DNA of 64,000 nucleotides, taken from positions 2,792,233 to 2,856,232 of the forward strand of contig KE159636.1 of NCBI GenBank assembly GCA_000403315.2, given 5' to 3'. The notes under the pieces are model-generated. The model saw only the letters and a list, made by a program, of their open reading frames with translations. It made no database searches and was not told the origin of the DNA. Shown piece by piece: positions 8,083 through 16,523 of the stretch. Source of the stretch: Lachnospiraceae bacterium A2. GTDB taxonomy: Bacteria > Bacillota > Clostridia > Lachnospirales > Lachnospiraceae. The position numbers and the translations under genes were made by a program. Position 1 is the first letter of the stretch; each line of letters opens with the position of its first letter.

Positions 8083-9120
8083 CTAGAGGATATTCCTAAT
8101 ATCATTGAACATCACAAAAACCATCAGCGCCATCAGCGCCATCAGCCCTACAAAATGCACCATGCCCTCCTTTTCCGGGGAAATCCGTTTCCTGCGGATG
8201 GCCTCAATCACAAGGAATACCAGCCGCCCGCCGTCCAGCGCCGGGATAGGCAGTAGGTTCATAATGCCCAGGTTGGCGGAAAGGAAAATGGAAAAATTCA
8301 CCATGCTTAAAATTGCCTGACCTGTGCCGCCCTTGGACTCGGAGGTGTCGTAAGTATCCCCCATCAGCTTCACAATCCCTACCGGGCCGGACAGGTCCTT
8401 TAGGCCAACCTTGCCAGTCACCAGCATCCGCAGGCTTTCCATTGTATTGTTAATCCAATACCGAACCTCATAAACGCTGTGGATTAACACATCCGGCAGA
8501 TTCCCTTTTTCCCTGGCAAAAGGCTTGCCGCTTAAGCCCACCAGTTGTCTGCCGGAGGCTTCATCCAAGACAGGGGACAAGGTGGTCTCATACCGTTTCC
8601 CGTCCCTCTCATACACCAGTTCCACGTCCTCCCCGGGATGGAACAGGGAATACTGGCTTACTTCCCGGTAAAAATGGGTACGGTAGCCGTTCATGGAAAT
8701 AATTTCATCCCCGGCCTGCAGGCCTGCATCTTCTGCCGGGAACCCTTCCATTACGCCGGAAAGCACCGGACGGTCATAGCCAACCATTGAAATGACGATC
8801 ACTGCAAACACCCATGCCATGATGAAATTGAACACAGGCCCTGCCGCCACTACGCTGATGCGCGCCCAGACGGACTTACTGTTAAAGGAACGCTCATCTT
8901 TGCTGTCCCCGTCCTCCCCTTCCATCATGCATGCGCCGCCAAATGGCAGCAGCTTGATGGAATACGTCGTTTCGCCTTTGGTAAAACCTACCAGCGTAGG
9001 CCCCATCCCAAGACAGAATTCATTGACTTTGATACCGTTGAATTTTGCCAAAAGGAAATGGCCCAATTCGTGAAATAAAATTATAATGCTGAAAATTAGA
9101 ATTGCAATTAAAATATTCAA
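8083..9120 (-). CDS. rseP: Site-2 protease, RseP family
   Basis: Membrane-embedded zinc metalloprotease (M50) that cleaves transmembrane segments of anti-sigma factors and signal peptide remnants. HELGH at residues 17-21 supplies zinc ligands and the catalytic glutamate. A PDZ domain lies around residues 110-190 (GFPAEDAGLQAGDEIISMNG), and NLLPIPALDGGRL near 290 is the second conserved membrane motif. Several hydrophobic segments flank these. At 345 aa it is in the range for single-PDZ Gram-positive RseP/RasP. It follows dxr by 35 nt and precedes ispG, the common dxr-rseP-ispG order. Confidence 0.96.
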   Translation of the reverse strand: MNILIAILIFSIIILFHELGHFLLAKFNGIKVNEFCLGMGPTLVGFTKGETTYSIKLLPFGGACMMEGEDGDSKDERSFNSKSVWARISVVAAGPVFNFIMAWVFAVIVISMVGYDRPVLSGVMEGFPAEDAGLQAGDEIISMNGYRTHFYREVSQYSLFHPGEDVELVYERDGKRYETTLSPVLDEASGRQLVGLSGKPFAREKGNLPDVLIHSVYEVRYWINNTMESLRMLVTGKVGLKDLSGPVGIVKLMGDTYDTSESKGGTGQAILSMVNFSIFLSANLGIMNLLPIPALDGGRLVFLVIEAIRRKRISPEKEGMVHFVGLMALMALMVFVMFNDIRNIL

Positions 9121-9155
9121 TTTACCACCTGCTCCTTCATAAAATAAGCCATTGC

Positions 9156-10298
9156 CTACCGTCTGCCCTTAATCAATTCATATGCCTCCGCTTCTGTCCT
9201 GAGAATCTCCTCCACAGTTGGGCGCTGCACATAGCTGCATTCCTCCATGCATAACTGGATAAGTTCCGGGATTTCCAGAAATTGGATTTTCCCTTCCAGA
9301 AACAGGGAAACCGCCATCTCATTTGCCGCATTGTAGGCCGTGGGAATATTCCCGCCCCGCCCCATAGCTTCAAACGCCAGCTTCAGGCCCCAAAAAGTTT
9401 CCAAATCCGGCTCCTCAAAGGTAAGGCTTTGAAGCTGGAAGAAATCCAGCCGTTTCCCAGACAGGCTCCTGCGCTCCGGGTAGTAAAGGGCATACTGGAT
9501 AGGCAGCCGCATGTCCGGCGTGCCAAGCTGGGCAATCACTGCGCCATCCTCATATTCTACCATGGAATGGATGACGCTCTGGGGATGCACCACTACCTGT
9601 ATGCGTTCCAAACCTACGCCAAACAGCCATTTTGCTTCCATCACTTCCAGCCCCTTGTTTACCATGGTGGCAGAATCTATGGTAATTTTCCTGCCCATGG
9701 ACCAATTGGGGTGCTTTAAGGCATCCTCCGGCCGTACCATTTCCAGTTCCGCCCGTTTTTTCCCGCGGAACGGCCCTCCGGAAGCCGTCAGCAGGATTTT
9801 GCTGATTTTGTTCTCCCGTTCCCCATGTAGGGACTGGAAAATGGCGCTGTGCTCGCTGTCCACGGGAAGGATGGGCACATGCTTTTCCTGTGCCAGCGGC
9901 ATAATAAGGTGTCCTGCAGTTACCAGCGTTTCCTTATTTGCCAGCGCAATGGCTTTCCCTGCTTCAATGGCCGCAATGGTGGGACGGATACCCAGCATCC
10001 CCACAATGGCCGTCACAAGGATTTCCGCTTCGGGCATTGTGGCAATCTCCAAAAGCCCCTCCATGCCAGATACTACCTTTACAGGCAGGTCCTTCACCCG
10101 TTCCCGCAGGGATGCCGCCGCCCCATCTTCCCATAAAGCTGCCAGCTTTGGGGAAAATTCCCGGATTTGTTCCTCCAGAAGCGCTGCATTTGCTCCTGCC
10201 GCCAGTGCAGTTACCTCTATGTCCCTCTGCTCCCTGACGATTTCCAATGTCTGGGTGCCAATGGAACCAGTAGAGCCAAGTATCGCAATTTTTTTCAT
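9156..10298 (-). CDS. dxr: 1-deoxy-D-xylulose 5-phosphate reductoisomerase
   Basis: NADPH- and metal-dependent enzyme making MEP from DXP, the first committed MEP-pathway step. The 380-aa protein starts MKKIAILGSTGSIGTQTLE, whose GSTGSIG is the NADPH-binding loop. It contains ALANKETLV, PVDSEHSAIFQ (metal-binding acidic residues), LTASGGPF and the loop HPNWSMGRKITIDSATMVNKGLEVMEA in the catalytic domain. A longer reading frame extends 12 codons upstream, but the chosen ATG matches the family N terminus and has a GGAAAGGAATGG ribosome site. It follows cdsA in the same operon. Confidence 0.97.
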   Translation of the reverse strand: MKKIAILGSTGSIGTQTLEIVREQRDIEVTALAAGANAALLEEQIREFSPKLAALWEDGAAASLRERVKDLPVKVVSGMEGLLEIATMPEAEILVTAIVGMLGIRPTIAAIEAGKAIALANKETLVTAGHLIMPLAQEKHVPILPVDSEHSAIFQSLHGERENKISKILLTASGGPFRGKKRAELEMVRPEDALKHPNWSMGRKITIDSATMVNKGLEVMEAKWLFGVGLERIQVVVHPQSVIHSMVEYEDGAVIAQLGTPDMRLPIQYALYYPERRSLSGKRLDFFQLQSLTFEEPDLETFWGLKLAFEAMGRGGNIPTAYNAANEMAVSLFLEGKIQFLEIPELIQLCMEECSYVQRPTVEEILRTEAEAYELIKGRR

Positions 10299-10339
10299 AA
10301 AAATATCCATTCCTTTCCATTCATCCAGACGCATCCTGT

Positions 10340-11146
10340 TCAGCCTGAAATCAGGAACCGCGCCAGATAATAAATAATCGGGGCGGTAAAAATCACGCTG
10401 TCAAACCGGTCCAGAATCCCTCCGTGGCCGGGGATTAATGTGCCATAGTCCTTGATATTACAGTTCCGCTTAATGGCAGAAGCCGCCAAATCCCCAACCA
10501 TGGAAATCCCGCCGCCTGCCGCGGTAATCCCTGCCAAAATTAAGATGCTTGCCGTAGTCAGGTGCATCTGCTCCCGGAATGCCGTTCCATACAAAATTGT
10601 CAGCAGGGCCGTGCCTGCAATGCCGCCTGCCGCCCCTTCGATGGATTTCTTAGGGCTTAACTTAGGCGCCATCTTATGTTTCCCAATCAGCACCCCTACA
10701 CAGTAAGCGCAGGTATCGCACCCCCAGGAGCAAAGGAAAATCAGCCAGACAATATAGCGGCCTGCCGCCAGCATCCGGGTCTGGTACACACAGGAAAGCA
10801 TCACCGCCACATAAAACACGCCGATAAACCCTGCAAAAACCTGTTCCACCCGGTAATCCGGGAAGGAAAGCACATAAGCCCCCATCAGGAGGATCAGGAA
10901 CCCCAGCGCAAAAATCTCAAAATCCGGGATAAATGGGAACCCCAGATCCAGATAATAAACAAAAGCCCCCGCATAGCCAATCATGCCCAGCAAGGACCGT
11001 TCCATATGGAACACCCGGTACAGTTCGTACAGCCCTATGATGGACACTGCCATCAGGCCAAAAAGCAGTACCTGCCCGCCGGTAATAATCAGGGCCAATG
11101 CTGCAATTACCAGCACAATCCCACTCAATAACCGCGTTCGGAACAC
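10340..11146 (-). CDS. cdsA: Phosphatidate cytidylyltransferase
   Basis: Integral membrane enzyme that makes CDP-diacylglycerol from phosphatidate and CTP for phospholipid synthesis. The 268-aa protein is mostly hydrophobic with about eight membrane segments. The C-terminal signature appears as SMVGDLAASAIKRNCNIKDYGTLIPGHGGILDRFDS, given here in parts: residues KR-N-KD-G-PGHGG-DR-DS match the CDP-alcohol transferase signature of CdsA. A GTG start is chosen because an AAGGAGGGTG site sits at ideal spacing and the encoded VFRTRLLSG matches the usual CdsA N terminus; a longer frame upstream is not needed. It lies 19 nt after uppS. Confidence 0.95.
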   Translation of the reverse strand: MFRTRLLSGIVLVIAALALIITGGQVLLFGLMAVSIIGLYELYRVFHMERSLLGMIGYAGAFVYYLDLGFPFIPDFEIFALGFLILLMGAYVLSFPDYRVEQVFAGFIGVFYVAVMLSCVYQTRMLAAGRYIVWLIFLCSWGCDTCAYCVGVLIGKHKMAPKLSPKKSIEGAAGGIAGTALLTILYGTAFREQMHLTTASILILAGITAAGGGISMVGDLAASAIKRNCNIKDYGTLIPGHGGILDRFDSVIFTAPIIYYLARFLISG

Positions 11147-11165
11147 GTTGCACCCTCCTTTATGT

Positions 11166-11891
11166 TCACTGTCCTCCAGCGCCCGGTGCATCCCCAATGC
11201 CGCCAAAACGCCTATTTCTATTATTATAGTCCTGAATGGCTTTTTCTAATTCCTTTTTTGTGAAATCAGGCCAAGCCACGTCCGTAAAATAAAGCTCGCT
11301 GTACGCAAGCTGCCAAAGCAGGTAATTGGACAGCCTCTGTTCCCCGCTGGTACGGATTAAAAGGTCCGGGGCCGGTATGCCCTCTGTGTCCAGGTAGCTT
11401 TCAAACCGCTGCTCATTTAATTCCTCCAGCGAAAATTCCCCTGCCTTATAATCCTGCAGCATCTGTTTCATGCCCCGCAGCATTTCATCCCTGCTGCCAT
11501 AATTGATGGCGATTTGGAAGTTCAGCCCGTCCTGCCCTTTGGAAGATTCCTCCAGCCTGCGTATGCTTTCCTGGATATCCTGGTCCAGCTTCGCCTTATC
11601 CCCAATGATCCGGACGCGCATATGGTTCTTTTCCGCCGTCTTAATGCAGTTTTTCATATAATTCCGCAGCAGTTTCATCAATGCATTGACTTCATCCTTG
11701 GGCCTGGCCCAGTTTTCTGTAGAAAATGCATACACTGTCAGGTACTTAATCCCCATGTCCCACGCTGCACGGCAGATGGTTTCTACATTTTTTGCCCCTT
11801 GGGTATGCCCATAATTCCTAGGCATCCCATGCTGCTTCGCCCATCTCCCGTTCCCATCTAAAATAATCGCTACATGCCTTGGGATTTCCAT
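11166..11891 (-). CDS. uppS: Undecaprenyl diphosphate synthase (cis-isoprenyl transferase)
   Basis: Makes the C55 lipid carrier for cell-wall polymers by adding isopentenyl units to farnesyl diphosphate. The 241-aa product has ILDGNGRWAK at residues 10-19 with the catalytic Asp12, then GHTQGAKNV, LTVYAFSTENWARP, NYGSRDEM and RTSGEQRLSNYLLWQ, the five family regions. The ATG starting MEIPRHVAI is preferred over an in-frame start 11 codons upstream because of fit to the family and an AGGAATGGG site. It sits between frr and cdsA, linking isoprenoid supply to lipid and wall synthesis. Confidence 0.97.
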   Translation of the reverse strand: MEIPRHVAIILDGNGRWAKQHGMPRNYGHTQGAKNVETICRAAWDMGIKYLTVYAFSTENWARPKDEVNALMKLLRNYMKNCIKTAEKNHMRVRIIGDKAKLDQDIQESIRRLEESSKGQDGLNFQIAINYGSRDEMLRGMKQMLQDYKAGEFSLEELNEQRFESYLDTEGIPAPDLLIRTSGEQRLSNYLLWQLAYSELYFTDVAWPDFTKKELEKAIQDYNNRNRRFGGIGDAPGAGGQ

Positions 11892-12047
11892 AAAAATCAC
11901 CCATTCCTTTCGTTCCACAGGCAAAATGTGAAGAAAGGGACAGACGAAACGCCATGCCCCTTTTCAGACACTGTAAGGACGCCAGGACCCGGGTGAACCC
12001 ATGGCCCTGGACAGCCCCTGTTAATCCCCCTTTGCCAGCGCAAGGGG

Positions 12048-12602
12048 CTATACAGTCAGTATTTCTTTTGATTTTTCTTCCACTGCCTTATCTACCTTGG
12101 AAATGTATTTATCCGTTAATTTCTGGACTTTATCTTCCAGCTCCTTAACTTCATCTTCGGAAACCTCATTGGTTTTCCCTAATTTTTTGAAGGAATCGTT
12201 GGCGTCCCTGCGGATGTTGCGGACAGCAACCTTGGCTGCCTCCCCCTTCTTCTTCACATCCTTTGCAAGCTCCTTCCTGCGCTCCTCGGTTAATTCCGGG
12301 AACACCAGGCGGATCACTTTCCCATCGTTTGTGGGATTAATCCCCAAATCAGATGTGAGTATCGCCTTTTCAATAACGCGCACCATTGTTGGCTCCCATG
12401 GCTGAATCAAAATCATCCTTGGCTCCGGGACTGAAATATTAGCCACCTGCTGGAGCCCGGTAGGCGTCCCGTAGTAATCCACTTTCAGCTTGTCCAGCAC
12501 ATGGGGGTTGGCGCGCCCTGCACGGATGGAACCAAACTCCTCTAACAAGTTGTCAAATGATTTCTGCATTTTATTGTCATATTTCTGTAATCTCTCATCC
12601 AT
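12048..12602 (-). CDS. frr: Ribosome recycling factor
   Basis: RRF splits post-termination ribosomes with EF-G. The 184-aa product (MDERLQKYDNKMQKSFDNL) contains the hallmark LRAGRA-like segment as SIRAGRANPHVLD, YYGTPTGLQQVANI, RMILIQPWEP and a C-terminal helix with RRDANDSFKKL. The start has GGGAGGG nine nt upstream; a longer frame adds 15 residues without family support. It follows pyrH, as in most Firmicutes, with a gap of about 100 nt. The 155-nt gap after it toward uppS shows no obvious element. Confidence 0.97.
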   Translation of the reverse strand: MDERLQKYDNKMQKSFDNLLEEFGSIRAGRANPHVLDKLKVDYYGTPTGLQQVANISVPEPRMILIQPWEPTMVRVIEKAILTSDLGINPTNDGKVIRLVFPELTEERRKELAKDVKKKGEAAKVAVRNIRRDANDSFKKLGKTNEVSEDEVKELEDKVQKLTDKYISKVDKAVEEKSKEILTV

Positions 12603-12704
12603 ACTAAAACCCTCCCAATTGATATGCATACGCATATTTACCTGCAAAAAAGCCTGCTGTTTCCTGGACAGGACAGCAAGCCGCCTTGCTTACGGGCAAC
12701 AAAG

Positions 12705-13400
12705 TCAGACTGTAACTTTCGTCCCGGAAAATTCCCCGTTTACTGCCCTGGCAATGCTGTCTTCCCCATTCAGGCCAAAGACATACATCGGCATCTTGTT
12801 TTCCATGCACAGGATGGAGGCTGTCAGGTCGATAACTGCAAGCTTCTGGCTTATCACTTCCTGTATAGTTATTTCATCATACTTTTTCGCCGCCGGGTTC
12901 AGCTTCGGGTCGCTGTCATATACCCCGTCAATGGCCTTTGCCAGAAAAATCCCTTCTGCTTCAATCTCCACTGCCCGCAGGACGGTGGCAGTATCCGTGG
13001 AAAAATACGGATGCCCTGTCCCGCCTGCAAAAAAGCAGACCATCCCTTTGGCAAAATATTTATTCGCCCTGTCCTTGGAAAACAGCTTTGTAAAGGAACC
13101 GCAGGAAAATGGCGTTAAGACCTGCGTCATCATCCCTACGGAGCGGAAAATTTCGGATACATAAATACAGTTCATCACGGTAGCAAGCATCCCTATTTGG
13201 TCTGCCTTCGTGCGGTCGATGGTTTCGCTGGTCCTTCCGCGCCAAAAATTGCCGCCGCCAATCACGATCCCCACTTCCACGCCGCCGTCCACAAGCTGCT
13301 TCACCTGATTGGCTACCACAGTGACTGTGGCCTCGTCAAACCCCGTATGCTTTTCTCCTGCCAGCGCTTCCCCGCTTAATTTCAATAATATTCTTTTCAT
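12705..13400 (-). CDS. pyrH: UMP kinase
   Basis: Amino-acid-kinase-fold enzyme converting UMP to UDP with ATP, hexameric and allosteric in bacteria. The 231-aa protein starts MKRILLKLSGEALAG and contains VGIVIGGGNFWRG, the residues DQIGMLATVMN, and GGTGHPYFSTDTATVLRA, all standard PyrH motifs. Its usual neighbours tsf and rpsB are replaced here by a bactofilin gene only 12 nt upstream, so pyrH may be transcribed together with envelope-polymer genes. The ribosome site is modest (AAGAAAGG). Confidence 0.97.
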   Translation of the reverse strand: MKRILLKLSGEALAGEKHTGFDEATVTVVANQVKQLVDGGVEVGIVIGGGNFWRGRTSETIDRTKADQIGMLATVMNCIYVSEIFRSVGMMTQVLTPFSCGSFTKLFSKDRANKYFAKGMVCFFAGGTGHPYFSTDTATVLRAVEIEAEGIFLAKAIDGVYDSDPKLNPAAKKYDEITIQEVISQKLAVIDLTASILCMENKMPMYVFGLNGEDSIARAVNGEFSGTKVTV

Positions 13401-13412
13401 GGTCTGCCTTTC

Positions 13413-14336
13413 TTATTTTTCAAAAAAAGTTTCCATATTCACATCTGCATAGCACTGGGAGCAGAAACCTTCGATTACTGCGCCGTTGTTAATCTGTACA
13501 GAACGTGACTTGATATTCCCCATTACGACTGCGGAGGTGTCTACCACTACTGGCCCCTGCACATCGATATCGCCCTTGATTGCCCCTGCGATAACTGCGC
13601 TGGTTGCTGTGATATTCCCAACTACCACGGAACCAAGGCCAATCTTAACCGTCCCGCTGGTAGAAATTTCACCTTCCACCTTTGCAGCGTCTGCAAAGAA
13701 TTCGGATGCTTCTGCATTCCCTTTCAGGGTCCCGGTAATGGTAACCTTGCCGTTGCAGCGCACATTGCCGTCAATTTTTCCCCTCAACTCAAAAGAGCCG
13801 ATGGATTCCAAATCACCTTTTAAGGAAGTCCCTTCTGTAATTACGGTAACTTCATCAGAGATTTCTTTTGGCAGGCCTGCAACCGGGCTAACTTCCACTA
13901 CCTCCTGCGTGATGGTATCTGTTCCTTCATTTGCCATGTTTTCTTCATTCATAACTGCTTCTGTACTCACTACGTTTTCCTCCTTATGTTCTGGCTCTGC
14001 TGCCACAAGTTCTTCTTTTATTTCAGTTTGCATTGTTTCCTGTATCGGCTTCACTGGCTCAGGCGCCGGCTTTGGCTGTTCCCGTTCTATAGGGGCAACT
14101 GGCCGCTGTACGGGCGCGGACGCCGCTGGCCGTTCTGGCCGTTTCGCCGAATTCCCTTCTACTTTTTCAAACAATCCTTCCAGCTTCTTAAGCTCTGATT
14201 CCACATCCACTTCCTGTTCCAGGGTGTTCACCACTAACTCTGGCTGGCCGGGAACCGCTGTCTTCATTTCTTCTCCCGGGAGCAGCTCATTCACCGCCTG
14301 GGACAAATCTTCTTTGAAATCCTTAAAAAAACTCAT
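13413..14336 (-). CDS. Bactofilin-family polymer-forming protein
   Basis: Bactofilins self-assemble without nucleotides into beta-helical filaments on the membrane and recruit wall enzymes. The 307-aa product has a short amphipathic start (MSFFKDFKEDLSQAV), a long Pro/Glu-rich linker (about 45-165), and a C-terminal right-handed beta-helix domain (about 168-290) with short repeats rich in small and hydrophobic residues such as GSFELRGKIDGNVRCNG and AVIAGAIKGDIDVQG. A Cys pair (FCSQC) lies near the end. The GGAGGT site supports the start. It is 54 nt after a polysaccharide deacetylase and 12 nt before pyrH, so the three are probably one transcript. Confidence 0.85.
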   Translation of the reverse strand: MSFFKDFKEDLSQAVNELLPGEEMKTAVPGQPELVVNTLEQEVDVESELKKLEGLFEKVEGNSAKRPERPAASAPVQRPVAPIEREQPKPAPEPVKPIQETMQTEIKEELVAAEPEHKEENVVSTEAVMNEENMANEGTDTITQEVVEVSPVAGLPKEISDEVTVITEGTSLKGDLESIGSFELRGKIDGNVRCNGKVTITGTLKGNAEASEFFADAAKVEGEISTSGTVKIGLGSVVVGNITATSAVIAGAIKGDIDVQGPVVVDTSAVVMGNIKSRSVQINNGAVIEGFCSQCYADVNMETFFEK

Positions 14337-14390
14337 GTATGTACCTCCATAATGTTTTCTTTCGCCCTTCTGCCGCTCTGGGCGGCCAGC

Positions 14391-15329
14391 TTATTCCACG
14401 CTGTCTGCCGGTATCTGCTGGATTGGCGTTGTGTCTTCATCAATCGGGAGCAGCTCTGCGCCCATCTCCTGCAATTTTTCAATCATTGGTCCAAGCGCTT
14501 CCACTGTGCTTGATTTATTCGATGCGTCGTGCATCAATACAATGGATGTTTCAAACCTGCCCACATCGTTCATAACATTCTCGACTAACTCGTCCGGCGT
14601 GTATGCCTGGCTCGTTGCATCACCGCTTGCCACGTTCCAGTCGTAGTACACAATCCCTTTCTCATTTAGGAAGCGGATAAATTCCGTCATATCCGTATTG
14701 CTCACCTGATTGCGGCTTCCGCCCGGGAACCGCATGATTTCTGGGGTTATGCCTGTCACCTCTGCCAAATAGGACTGCAGGTGCGCCACATCTTCTGAAA
14801 ATGCTTCCAGCGACTCATAAATCACGCTGTATTTATGTGAAAAAGAATGCATACCAAGCGTATGTCCCTCTGCCACAATCCGCTGGTACAATTCTTTGGA
14901 CCTTTCATCCTCCTGCCCAATCACAAAAAAGGTCGCCTTGACGCCCTTTTCCTTCAGGATGTCAAGGATTTTGGCCGTATTTTCGCTTGGGCCGTCGTCA
15001 AAGGTCAGGTATACTTTCTGGGTTTCCCCTTCCTTCAGTATATTATCCGTAGTTTCCTGCACTGTGCCATGGGTCCCTGCGTTCCCGTCAGGGGATGCTG
15101 CACCTTTCTCATTTACATTTTCCACTACCTGCTCCACGGAAATAACCGACTGAGCAAGCTTGTCCAGTCTGCGTTCCATACGGAACAGTTTTACCAATAG
15201 CGTAACCGTCAGTATGCTTGACACCAGAATCCAGGCTGCCATCCCTGTGATTATGGCTGATTTTATCTTCCGTATCCGTTTGCTCCTTAACTGCTGTTCC
15301 CGTAATCCGCTGGCTGTATTATCTTCCAT
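14391..15329 (-). CDS. Membrane-anchored polysaccharide deacetylase (CE4)
   Basis: NodB-domain hydrolase that removes N-acetyl groups from peptidoglycan or other surface glycans outside the cell. The 312-aa protein has one N-terminal membrane helix (about 24-47), a stalk, then CE4 motif 1 TFDDGP with D111-D112, motif 2 HSFSH (H161 and H165), motif 3 RFPGGSRN, motif 4 YDWNV and motif 5 VLMHD. The type II orientation puts the catalytic domain outside. It begins an operon with a bactofilin, so the filament may localise this enzyme (inference). The start has GGGGAGG. Confidence 0.9.
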   Translation of the reverse strand: MEDNTASGLREQQLRSKRIRKIKSAIITGMAAWILVSSILTVTLLVKLFRMERRLDKLAQSVISVEQVVENVNEKGAASPDGNAGTHGTVQETTDNILKEGETQKVYLTFDDGPSENTAKILDILKEKGVKATFFVIGQEDERSKELYQRIVAEGHTLGMHSFSHKYSVIYESLEAFSEDVAHLQSYLAEVTGITPEIMRFPGGSRNQVSNTDMTEFIRFLNEKGIVYYDWNVASGDATSQAYTPDELVENVMNDVGRFETSIVLMHDASNKSSTVEALGPMIEKLQEMGAELLPIDEDTTPIQQIPADSVE

Positions 15330-15368
15330 ATACGAACCTCCCCAGTTTATTAAGCGTCACTACTGTTT

Positions 15369-15377
15369 ATTGTATCA
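15369..15377 (-). promoter_or_regulatory. Extended -10 promoter for the deacetylase/pyrH block
   Basis: On the minus strand TGATACAAT gives a TG-extended -10 box about 40 nt before the deacetylase start. A convincing -35 is lacking, as is common for extended -10 promoters. The surrounding 15350-15530 is very AT-rich and holds no gene. Confidence 0.4.
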
Positions 15378-15538
15378 CATTTTTTTTAAATTACATCATA
15401 AAATATGCGAAAAAATAGTGGTATTTTTTTCTATATTTTGCTTATTTTTTCTGAAAATTATAAAAAACACTATTTTATTTGCATAAATATACGCTTTTGT
15501 AACTGAATCTAATAAATTTTCCTGCTGCTAATTGGGCT

Positions 15539-15796
15539 GAACAAAGTGGGCAAACCTACTTCAACTCCCCTAAGCCCTCACTCATGAGGGGCTTGGCGTC
15601 TACACTCCGTTTCGGTCCGTCCTAAACAAGCGCCACTGGCGCTTAGGACCTTTGCGCGCCGAGCACAATTGCGAAGCAATATTTTACCTATTGTGCGAGT
15701 ACCCTCGCTTCGCTGGGGCAGATCCTGCGCATATTATTTGTTCTTCTATAGGAAGATACTTTCACCCTTTAGCATGACAAGGTCTTTCCTATAGAA
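15539..15796. repeat. Structured intergenic repeat, copy 2, with one hairpin
   Basis: This lies in a 496-bp gap without a credible gene. 15539-15740 matches 1563-1760 over most of its length, including ACTCATGAGGGGCTTGGCGT and GCGAGTACCCTCGCTTCGCT. It is followed by a hairpin, TTCTATAGGA (15744-15753) with TCCTATAGAA (15787-15796), equivalent to those flanking copy 1. The inner stem is GTCCT (15619-15623) with AGGAC (15645-15649) around AAGCGCC/GGCGCTT. In copy 1 the outer stem reads GTTCT/AGAAC, a compensatory change. Confidence 0.7.
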
Positions 15797-15802
15797 AAAC
15801 TG

Positions 15803-15835
15803 GAAAGGGTGATGGAATAGCCCCATCACCCTTTC
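15803..15835 (-). terminator. Rho-independent terminator of the 109-aa gene
   Basis: GAAAGGGTGATGG (15803-15815) pairs perfectly with CCATCACCCTTTC (15823-15835). On the minus strand the stem is followed by CAGTTTTT. The 5' arm overlaps the last codons of the small basic protein gene. Confidence 0.75.
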
Positions 15836-16155
15836 TTTGCTGTCTTTTTCTTCTTCTGTTTTGCCGCTTCCATGCGCTCCCGCCGTTTCTCGGCTACAAT
15901 GCGCCGGATGCCGGCAACCCGCTCTGCCTCCTTCTGGTCCAGTTCCTTCCGTTTCTGCTCCGCCAGCTTCCTGCATTCCTCCTGCAGGCCCGCGTCCTGC
16001 AATACAAGGAATTTCTCAAAAGCAATGGGAAAAGCAAAAATTTTCGGCTCTTGTGTCCCGGAGAACTGCACCCAGATTTTCAAGGCTGTTTCTTCTACGA
16101 TTGTCCCCTCCCCAAATTTATTATGGGAAACGGTTTCATTGACCAATGATTTCAT
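15826..16155 (-). CDS. Small protein with UvrD/PcrA-tail-like Tudor domain and basic helix
   Basis: A 109-aa protein of unknown function. Residues 1-45 (VSHNKFGEGTIVEE, then IWVQFSG) match the pattern of the Tudor-like fold found at the C terminus of PcrA/UvrD helicases (V-H-x-FGxGxV). Residues 60-109 form a highly charged helix rich in Lys, Arg and Glu that ends in a run of lysines, suggesting nucleic-acid contact. The start has AAGGGGTG. It is a monocistronic unit with its own promoter (16190-16218) and terminator. The Tudor comparison is pattern recognition, not a proven homology. Confidence 0.7.
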   Translation of the reverse strand: MKSLVNETVSHNKFGEGTIVEETALKIWVQFSGTQEPKIFAFPIAFEKFLVLQDAGLQEECRKLAEQKRKELDQKEAERVAGIRRIVAEKRRERMEAAKQKKKKTAKKG

Positions 16156-16189
16156 CTTTTCACCCCTTGCTTGTTTTATTTATAGTACT

Positions 16190-16218
16190 ATTATACTACT
16201 TTTAGAAATATTTGTCAG
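16190..16218 (-). promoter_or_regulatory. Promoter of the 109-aa gene
   Basis: On the minus strand CTGACA (16213-16218) and TATAAT (16190-16195) are separated by 17 nt, about 30 nt before the start codon. Confidence 0.6.
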
Positions 16219-16313
16219 GGGCTTTTGGGGAGAAAAATTATTTTTGTAGAAAAGTACAAGCCGCCGCGGTGGCATTTTTGTGCAGTTTTAACAAAAATAG
16301 GGAAACTTAAGCA

Positions 16314-16523
16314 TTACTGGATAGAGAGCACCTTATAGTCTTTGTCCTCTACAGCTTTTTTGAGGGTTTCGTCCGGAAGTTCCCCATTCAGTTCAATGGT
16401 TGCCGTACCAGCTTCGTGGCTGACTACTGCCTCTGTCACTTCTTCAAATGCTTCCAGGCATTTCTTAACTGCTGCTTCGCAGTGGCCGCACATCATGCCT
16501 TCGATTTTCATAGTTTTTTTCAT
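16314..16523 (-). CDS. copZ: Copper chaperone CopZ, possible internal start within copA
   Basis: The last 69 codons of the copA frame encode a whole CopZ-like HMA domain, MKKTMKIEGMMCGHC onward, with the CxxC copper site. Directly before this internal ATG is AAAGGAGG at ideal spacing, which in the fused frame is read as part of NTIKEDIT. This is what a separate copZ gene would look like if the copA stop codon had been lost. I infer that both a fused pump and a free chaperone may be made from one message. Free CopZ delivers Cu(I) to CopA and CsoR. Whether the free form exists is not shown by sequence alone. Confidence 0.65.
   Translation of the reverse strand: MKKTMKIEGMMCGHCEAAVKKCLEAFEEVTEAVVSHEAGTATIELNGELPDETLKKAVEDKDYKVLSIQ

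Noticed and set aside
15539-15740. Reading the repeat as a CRISPR array or a tRNA cluster
   Set aside because: There are no regularly spaced short repeats with spacers and no tRNA cloverleaf or CCA end.
16240-16313. Terminator after copA/copZ
   Set aside because: Only a short CCGCGG-centred palindrome with a weak T-tract is present; not enough to call.
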